64,000 bases of DNA, taken from assembly GCF_003434055.1 (NCBI RefSeq), contig NZ_QVEX01000021.1, forward strand, positions 18,509 through 82,508, given 5' to 3'. The notes beneath the pieces were generated by a model. That model was not told the DNA's origin. It searched no databases and saw only the letters and a program-made list of their open reading frames with translations. This document shows, piece by piece, positions 61,817-64,000 of the stretch (position 1 is its first letter; each line of letters opens with the position of its first letter). This stretch comes from Enterocloster aldenensis (GTDB taxonomy: Bacteria > Bacillota > Clostridia > Lachnospirales > Lachnospiraceae). The position numbers and the translations under genes are program-made.

Positions 61817-63968
61817 ACTTGAGAAAAAGATAAAGGCAAAGATACCGGGCGAAGATACCGGGATTGAAATAAAACATTCCCTGTGCGCGGTCTGCAGTCC
61901 GGGCCATCACTGCGGTGTTGACTGCTATGTGAAAGACGGGGAAATCATCCGGGTGGAGGGTACGCCGGAGCATCCCTATAACCACGGTAGGCTGTGTACA
62001 AAAGGTTCCGCGCTTAGGAACTACATTTACAGGGAAGACCGCATCAGGACGCCCTTAAGGCGCGTGGGGGAAAGAGGGGAAGGCAGATTTGAACCAATCA
62101 GCTGGGACGAGGCGTACCGGATTATTGCAGAAAAGCTGAATCAGGTAAAGGAAACCTATTCCCCGCATTCCGTGGCGTTCTTCAGCGGTTACTGCAAGTG
62201 GTACCGTCCTATTTTCCACCGCTTTGCCCATGTGTTCGGAAGCGTTAATTTTGGTACGGATGACAGCACCTGCAGCGCCTCAAAGGTAATCGCGGACAAG
62301 GTGACCGCAGGATGCGGCGCAGGACCTGACATGGGCCATGCCAATACATTTTTAGGCTGGAATTACGATGGCTATTATTCCGCCCATCTCTCCGTGGCAG
62401 GTGTGCAGAAACTGCGGGAGAGGGGAGGGAAGGTAATCATCATCGATATACGGGATACCCCGGCATCCAGGAACCTGGCGGATATTTTCCTGAAAATCAA
62501 TCCTGGTACCGATGGGGCGCTGGCCTTAGGTATGGCAAAGCTGATTATTGACAATGGCTGGGCGGACCTGGAATACATTGAGAAATATACATACGGTTTT
62601 GACCAGTATAAAGAACTGGCGGACCAGTATCCTCTGGACAGGGTAAGCAAGATTACGGGTCTTGATCCCGGCCTGATTTATGAGGCGGCAAAGCTTTATG
62701 CCACAAACGGACCGGCCTGTACCAACTATTCCGCATCCGCCCTGGTCCATCACATTAACGGTTTTAACTCCCACCGGGCCATCCTTTGCCTGTCCGCCCT
62801 TACCGGCAATTTTGACAGGGCGGGCGGCAATGTACCTAATCCGCCCACCTACCTGCATAAACCTGCAGGCTTTAAGGTCAGGGAGCATGCGTTCAGGTCC
62901 GACCGTTATCCCAAGGATGGGGAGCGTATCGGGGCACGGCGGTTCCCTCTGTGGAATGCCCAGTTTGATGAATTCCAGGCAATGGACCTGCTGCGCCAGC
63001 TGGAGGAGGGGACGCCCTATCCTGTAAAGGCTATCTTTGCGATGGGAATGAACGCCAAAATGTTTCCTGAGACAGATAAGCTTCTTGCTGCCATGAAGGA
63101 TAAGCTGGATTTCTTTGTGGACACAGACATGTTCATGACTATGACGGCCAAATATGCGGATATTGTCCTGCCGGCCTGTTCCTCGGTTGAGCGGGGGGAG
63201 TTAAAGGCGTATCAGGGAGGTTACCTGACCTTTACAAAACCGGTAATCCCGCCCCTTTATGAGTCTAAATCCGATGTGGATATCCTGTGCGGCCTGGCCC
63301 GCGTCATGGACCTGGATGACCCGTACCTGAAGGCTGGTTATGAGGCGTCGGCAGACTGGATGATTGATGGCTGCGGACTGACGGTTGCGGACTTAAAGGC
63401 AAGTGACCTGCCTGTGAAGGTACCTGCCGCCAAATGGCCTGTCAAGCCCGGAAACTGCCTGGAAAACGGATTTAAGACCGCCACAGGTAAGTTTGAGTTT
63501 TATTCAACTGCCATTGCATCCATCGATCCTGCCTTTGGCCTGAATCCGCTGCCGGATTACCGGGATTCACTGGAAGACCAGAATGACCCTGAGACAAAGG
63601 AGAAATATCCATTCTATCTCTGCACCGGCGCAAGGCTGGCCCATGCCATCCATTCCAGGGCCCATGAAACCCCGTGGCTGCGGAGTATCCGGCCCGATCC
63701 TACCTGCGAGATACACAGGGAGGATGCCAGGAGGCTGGGAATCAGGGAAGGGGACAGGGTTTCATTATCCAGCCCTTACGGAGAAATCTTCATGAAAGCC
63801 AAGCTCACAGGAAAGACAAAGCCAGGCGTCATCCTGACGCTCCACGGTTATACGGAGGCCAATGTAAACGAACTCATAGGACGCAATCATGTGGATCCCT
63901 ATTCCGGATTTCCCGGATTCAAGGGAATGCGCTGCAATATCCGCAAATGCCAGGAGGTTGAAGAGTGA
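61809..63968 (+). CDS. Molybdopterin-dependent oxidoreductase (DMSO reductase family)
   Basis: A 719-residue catalytic subunit with a TTG start at 61809, set by AGGAGG nine bases upstream. An N-terminal [4Fe-4S] site is made by C26, C29, C35 and C63. The molybdopterin domains follow; the cysteine of DDSTCSAS (C155) is the best candidate for the Mo ligand. The C-terminal dinucleotide-binding domain starts near residue 600 (CTGARLAHAIHSRAHE). There is no twin-arginine signal, so it is cytoplasmic. It may reduce or oxidise an intermediate of this locus; tungsten instead of molybdenum is possible. Confidence 0.89.
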   Translation: MTELEKKIKAKIPGEDTGIEIKHSLCAVCSPGHHCGVDCYVKDGEIIRVEGTPEHPYNHGRLCTKGSALRNYIYREDRIRTPLRRVGERGEGRFEPISWDEAYRIIAEKLNQVKETYSPHSVAFFSGYCKWYRPIFHRFAHVFGSVNFGTDDSTCSASKVIADKVTAGCGAGPDMGHANTFLGWNYDGYYSAHLSVAGVQKLRERGGKVIIIDIRDTPASRNLADIFLKINPGTDGALALGMAKLIIDNGWADLEYIEKYTYGFDQYKELADQYPLDRVSKITGLDPGLIYEAAKLYATNGPACTNYSASALVHHINGFNSHRAILCLSALTGNFDRAGGNVPNPPTYLHKPAGFKVREHAFRSDRYPKDGERIGARRFPLWNAQFDEFQAMDLLRQLEEGTPYPVKAIFAMGMNAKMFPETDKLLAAMKDKLDFFVDTDMFMTMTAKYADIVLPACSSVERGELKAYQGGYLTFTKPVIPPLYESKSDVDILCGLARVMDLDDPYLKAGYEASADWMIDGCGLTVADLKASDLPVKVPAAKWPVKPGNCLENGFKTATGKFEFYSTAIASIDPAFGLNPLPDYRDSLEDQNDPETKEKYPFYLCTGARLAHAIHSRAHETPWLRSIRPDPTCEIHREDARRLGIREGDRVSLSSPYGEIFMKAKLTGKTKPGVILTLHGYTEANVNELIGRNHVDPYSGFPGFKGMRCNIRKCQEVEE

Positions 63969-64000
63969 AAAATAAAGTGAATTTTTGGGCGCACTTATAT
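63965..64000 (+). CDS. Start of a further gene, cut by the window edge
   Basis: A GTG at 63965 overlaps the molybdopterin oxidoreductase stop (GTGA), with AGGAGG about six to eight bases upstream, and opens a frame reading MKNKVNFWAHLY to the end. In such loci a small iron-sulfur or membrane subunit often follows, but twelve residues are too few to tell. Confidence 0.5.
   Translation, partial: MKNKVNFWAHLY

Noticed and set aside
1..64000. CRISPR arrays, tRNA or rRNA genes, transposases or phage genes
   Set aside because: None found on reading both strands; the only repeats are the short local ones listed.

Overview
The window looks like a chromosome segment of an anaerobic, gut-type Clostridia, most likely Lachnospiraceae of the Enterocloster/Clostridium bolteae kind. 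This is inferred from the moderately GC-rich sequence, strong AGGAGG ribosome sites, TTGACA-N17-TATAAT promoters, low-GC-Gram-positive gene families (LicT, SdpR/SdpI, VanW, TepA, formate-THF ligase) and dense same-strand operons. No rRNA, tRNA, CRISPR array, phage or insertion sequence was seen.

Layout. 1-5790: a self-contained sugar PTS set: enzyme I (left end cut off), a polysaccharide-polymerase-like membrane protein, a LicT-type antiterminator with its own RAT/terminator leader, EIIA, HPr and EIICB. 5982-15750: a ROK regulator, a sugar-type ABC importer (lipoprotein, ATPase, permease), an M81 (MlrC-like) peptidase and two M24-fold proteins. 15777-19490: an SdpR/SdpI pair, a DUF362 ferredoxin protein and an O-acetylhomoserine sulfhydrylase-type enzyme. 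19525-25290: TetR regulator, nucleoside phosphorylase, MFS transporter and three envelope proteins. 25325-33911: RclA-like flavoprotein, CcdA-TlpA fusion, VanW/G5 protein, Rrf2 regulator, cardiolipin synthase and SulP transporter. 34015-42330: dipeptidase, two-component system, TrpX-type ABC importer and an SH3/NlpC-P60 cell-wall hydrolase. 42443-51039: housekeeping block tepA-like, ftsK/spoIIIE, fhs, murE, murF.

50999-64000: an accessory catabolic locus. On the minus strand lie two tandem LysR regulators, an octopine-dehydrogenase-family enzyme and an SLC13-type carboxylate transporter. Divergently on the plus strand lie two maleate-isomerase/Asp-Glu-racemase-family enzymes, two MmgE/PrpD-family enzymes, an FAD oxidoreductase, a molybdopterin oxidoreductase and the first codons of one more gene. 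Together they look like uptake and anaerobic breakdown of an organic acid I cannot name.

The most interesting feature is a structured RNA leader that I cannot match to any riboswitch class I know. It occurs once before the first MmgE/PrpD gene (57341-57441) and as two head-to-tail units before the second (58854-59046). It has two hairpins with compensatory base changes and a conserved loop complementary to the Shine-Dalgarno region, so it looks like a translation-controlling riboswitch, with a tandem version.
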